A stretch of DNA of 64,000 nucleotides from Azospirillum lipoferum (GTDB lineage: Bacteria > Pseudomonadota > Alphaproteobacteria > Azospirillales > Azospirillaceae), in NCBI RefSeq assembly GCF_024170005.1, contig NZ_JALJXJ010000003.1, positions 186,001-250,000 on the forward strand. The letters are read 5' to 3'. The position numbers were made by a program, and so were the translations under genes. The notes under the pieces are model-generated. The model did no database searches. It saw only the letters and a list, made by a program, of their open reading frames with translations, and had not been told where the DNA came from. Shown here piece after piece: positions 62,509 through 64,000 of this stretch. Every line of letters begins with the position of its first letter. Within the stretch, counting starts at the first letter, position 1.

Positions 62509-63141
62509 ATGTCCATGCTTGATCTGGACAAGTTCCGCGCCACCCCCCTGCAGCACGATCCCTATGATTTCCTGTGCGTTCCGGGGTTTGTGAAGCGGGA
62601 GTATCTTGAAGAGCTGCACCGCGACTATCCCAAGGTGGACCGGCCCGGCTCGATCCCGCTGGGCGTCTTCCCCCAGGGGCCGAGCTTCGACCGGATGATC
62701 GCCGAACTGAAGGGACCGGAGGTCTGCAAGGCCTTCTCTGACAAGTTCGATCTGGATCTGTCGAAGTACCCGACCATGTTCACCGCGCGCGGCATGTGCC
62801 GGCCGACCGACGGCAAGATCCATCCGGATTCGGCCAGCAAGGTCATCACCGTGCTGATCTACATGAACCCGCCCTGGGAGGCGACCGGCGGCCGCCTGCG
62901 CATCCTGCGCTCACAGAACCTGGAGGATTACGCCGCCGAGGTTCCGCCGGAGGAAGGCACCCTGATGTGCTTCCGCCGCAGCGACACCTCGTGGCACGGC
63001 CACTATCCCTTCGAAGGCCAGCGCCGCGCGATCCAGATGAACTGGGTCAAGGGCAGCGTCTATATCTGGCACGAACAGTGGCGCCACCGCGTCGGCGCCT
63101 GGGCGAAGGGTGTCTTCGGCGGCCAGTCGGCCGGCTATTGA
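62509..63141 (+). CDS. 2-oxoglutarate/Fe(II)-dependent oxygenase (copy 2)
   Basis: This 210-residue protein has the iron ligands H105, D107 (GKIHPDSASK) and H163 (TSWHGHYPF), and an arginine in EGQRRAIQMNW for 2-oxoglutarate. Typical core segments are VLIYMNPPWEATGGRLRIL and GTLMCFRRSDTSWHG. The start is the ATG at 62509. It differs from the upstream oxygenase beyond the iron motif, so they are not a recent duplication. The substrate is unknown. Confidence 0.85.
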   Translation: MSMLDLDKFRATPLQHDPYDFLCVPGFVKREYLEELHRDYPKVDRPGSIPLGVFPQGPSFDRMIAELKGPEVCKAFSDKFDLDLSKYPTMFTARGMCRPTDGKIHPDSASKVITVLIYMNPPWEATGGRLRILRSQNLEDYAAEVPPEEGTLMCFRRSDTSWHGHYPFEGQRRAIQMNWVKGSVYIWHEQWRHRVGAWAKGVFGGQSAGY

Positions 63142-63151
63142 GGAAAAGGAC

Positions 63152-63185
63152 GAGGGGCGGCGCCCGCCTCGATCGGCTGCCCCTC
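63152..63185. terminator. Hairpin between convergent oxygenase and phosphatase genes
   Basis: GAGGGGCGGC pairs with GCTGCCCCTC around a GC-rich loop, overlapping the stop of the phosphatase gene. The role as a terminator is likely but without a U-tract. Confidence 0.4.
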
Positions 63186-63765
63186 AGTCGATCAGATCCT
63201 CGACCTCGCGGATGCGGCCGTTGTCGATCATGAACTGAACCAGTTCCGGGCGCTGCTTGCCGAGCTTGCGGTGGCGCTGGCGCACAGCGGCGATCAGGTC
63301 GCCGTTGCGGCCGAGGATGTCGTCGGCGAATTCGATCATGCGCAGGTTGGGCCAGGTCTGGGCCCGGATGGCGACCACCGCCCCCACCGCATCGGCCGCC
63401 GGCAGATCGGGACGCGCCTGCGCCAGGATCATGGTCAGCGCTGCGGTGGACCGTGACACACCGGCATGGCAGTGGACCAGCAGGTGGCGGCAATCCACCG
63501 GTTCGGCCAGCAGGTCGCGGCCGAAGGCCAGGATGCGTTCCACATCCGACCGTTCCGGCGCGATCTGGCCCTGGGTCGGTTCGATGACGTCGTGGAAGCG
63601 CAGCTCCAGCCGCTCATGCTCGCCGTAATCGCCGAAGTCGCTCGGCTCCGTCATCTCGGGATCGAGGATCGACAGCACATGGCTGACCTTGCCGCCGCCG
63701 AAATTGCAAAGCTCGCTGAGACCGCAGACCGTCAGGCCGAAAGGCACGAAATCGCTGGCCATCAT
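63184..63765 (-). CDS. Dual-specificity/tyrosine phosphatase family protein
   Basis: This 193-residue protein has the catalytic loop VHCHAGVSRSTAAL with Cys99 and Arg105, and FHDVIEP carries a possible general acid D59. Length and pattern match small cytosolic tyrosine/dual-specificity phosphatases of alphaproteobacteria. The start is at 63765 or 63762 (ATGATG). It is convergent with the second oxygenase; a functional link is inferred from position only. Confidence 0.82.
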   Translation of the reverse strand: MMASDFVPFGLTVCGLSELCNFGGGKVSHVLSILDPEMTEPSDFGDYGEHERLELRFHDVIEPTQGQIAPERSDVERILAFGRDLLAEPVDCRHLLVHCHAGVSRSTAALTMILAQARPDLPAADAVGAVVAIRAQTWPNLRMIEFADDILGRNGDLIAAVRQRHRKLGKQRPELVQFMIDNGRIREVEDLID

Positions 63766-63905
63766 TCTCTCGTTCGATTGCGGGAGGAGGAAGACAGGGG
63801 AGCTGGGAAGCCGCATTTGGCACCCGCCGCCCCGCCGCCGTCAACCCGCCAACCGTTCGTACACGAGATCATCACATGCTGTGCCGGCGCTTCTCTCCGG
63901 CCCCG

Positions 63906-64000
63906 TCACTCCTCTCCGCCGGCCTCCGCCTCCTCCTCGGCCCCGGCGGCATCGCCAGCCGGCGGCAGGGTCGGCCGTGGGCGACGGGTGCGCAGCTTCT
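63906..64000 (-). CDS. C-terminal end of an unidentified protein (cut by right edge)
   Basis: On the minus strand a frame is open from base 64000 to a TGA at 63906-63908. It reads KLRTRRPRPTLPPAGDAAGA and then a Glu/Gly-rich tail. The codon choice is like that of real genes here. Only about 30 residues are visible and no family is recognised. The 140 bp between it and the phosphatase gene hold nothing else. Confidence 0.4.
   Translation of the reverse strand, partial: KLRTRRPRPTLPPAGDAAGAEEEAEAGGEE

Overview
The window is GC-rich, densely coded chromosomal DNA from an alphaproteobacterium, most likely an Azospirillum-type member of the Rhodospirillales. The grounds are a napEDABC periplasmic nitrate reductase operon, an amtB gene behind a sigma-54 promoter, a vitamin B12-dependent ribonucleotide reductase, a TIGR02300-type protein, PAS_5 proteins and an ELM1-family protein. 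Naming the genus is inference from gene content. Most genes are housekeeping or central metabolism. No insertion sequence, prophage, CRISPR array or rRNA operon was seen.

Layout. 1-4.3 kb: the N-terminal part of a periplasmic sensor cut by the left edge, an IalB-like secreted protein, a pirin, a palindromic repeat element and amtB. 4.9-7.8 kb: glgC and glgA for glycogen synthesis. 7.9-9.8 kb: a thiol-redox module of a DsbA-family protein and azoreductase, divergent from a one-cysteine HxlR regulator. 10.2-15.5 kb: ppdK and a PAS-GAF-GGDEF-EAL protein. 15.7-19.5 kb: nrdJ. 20.2-24.8 kb: a PRC-barrel protein and the aroA-cmk-rpsA operon. 24.9-30.3 kb: two related small-RNA candidates, a TIGR02300 protein, tRNA-Ala(GGC), a TPR glycosyltransferase-like gene, a second copy of the repeat element, a PheC-like protein, tRNA-Val(GAC) and N-formylglutamate amidohydrolase. 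30.6-33.6 kb: otsA, glk and a ModE-like regulator. 33.9-41.3 kb: membrane proteins, a SpoU methyltransferase, a protein with a sigma-70 region 1.1-like domain and a tail anchor, msrA, a PAS_5 protein overlapping a soluble FtsK-type translocase, DinB and a PPOX flavoprotein. 41.2-46.4 kb: two duplicated 7TMR-DISM histidine kinases and an MgtC-family protein. 46.5-50.9 kb: napEDABC behind an FNR-type box. 51-57.4 kb: DUF4424, a small membrane protein, a Cys-rich PAS_5 protein, carB and greA. 57.4-64 kb: dienelactone hydrolase, chrA, an Lrp regulator, ELM1, two 2-oxoglutarate/Fe(II) oxygenases, a dual-specificity phosphatase and a CDS cut by the right edge.

Themes. Carbon storage and sugar-phosphate flux (glgC, glgA, ppdK, otsA, glk) and nitrogen or low-oxygen physiology (amtB, nap, nrdJ) dominate, which fits a diazotroph or denitrifier. 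The least explained items are the small-RNA pair with anti-Shine-Dalgarno segments, the inverted pair of 104-bp repeats, the region 1.1-like tail-anchored protein, the soluble FtsK coupled to a PAS_5 protein, and the ELM1/oxygenase/phosphatase cluster. Product names come from reading motifs by eye; no database search was run.
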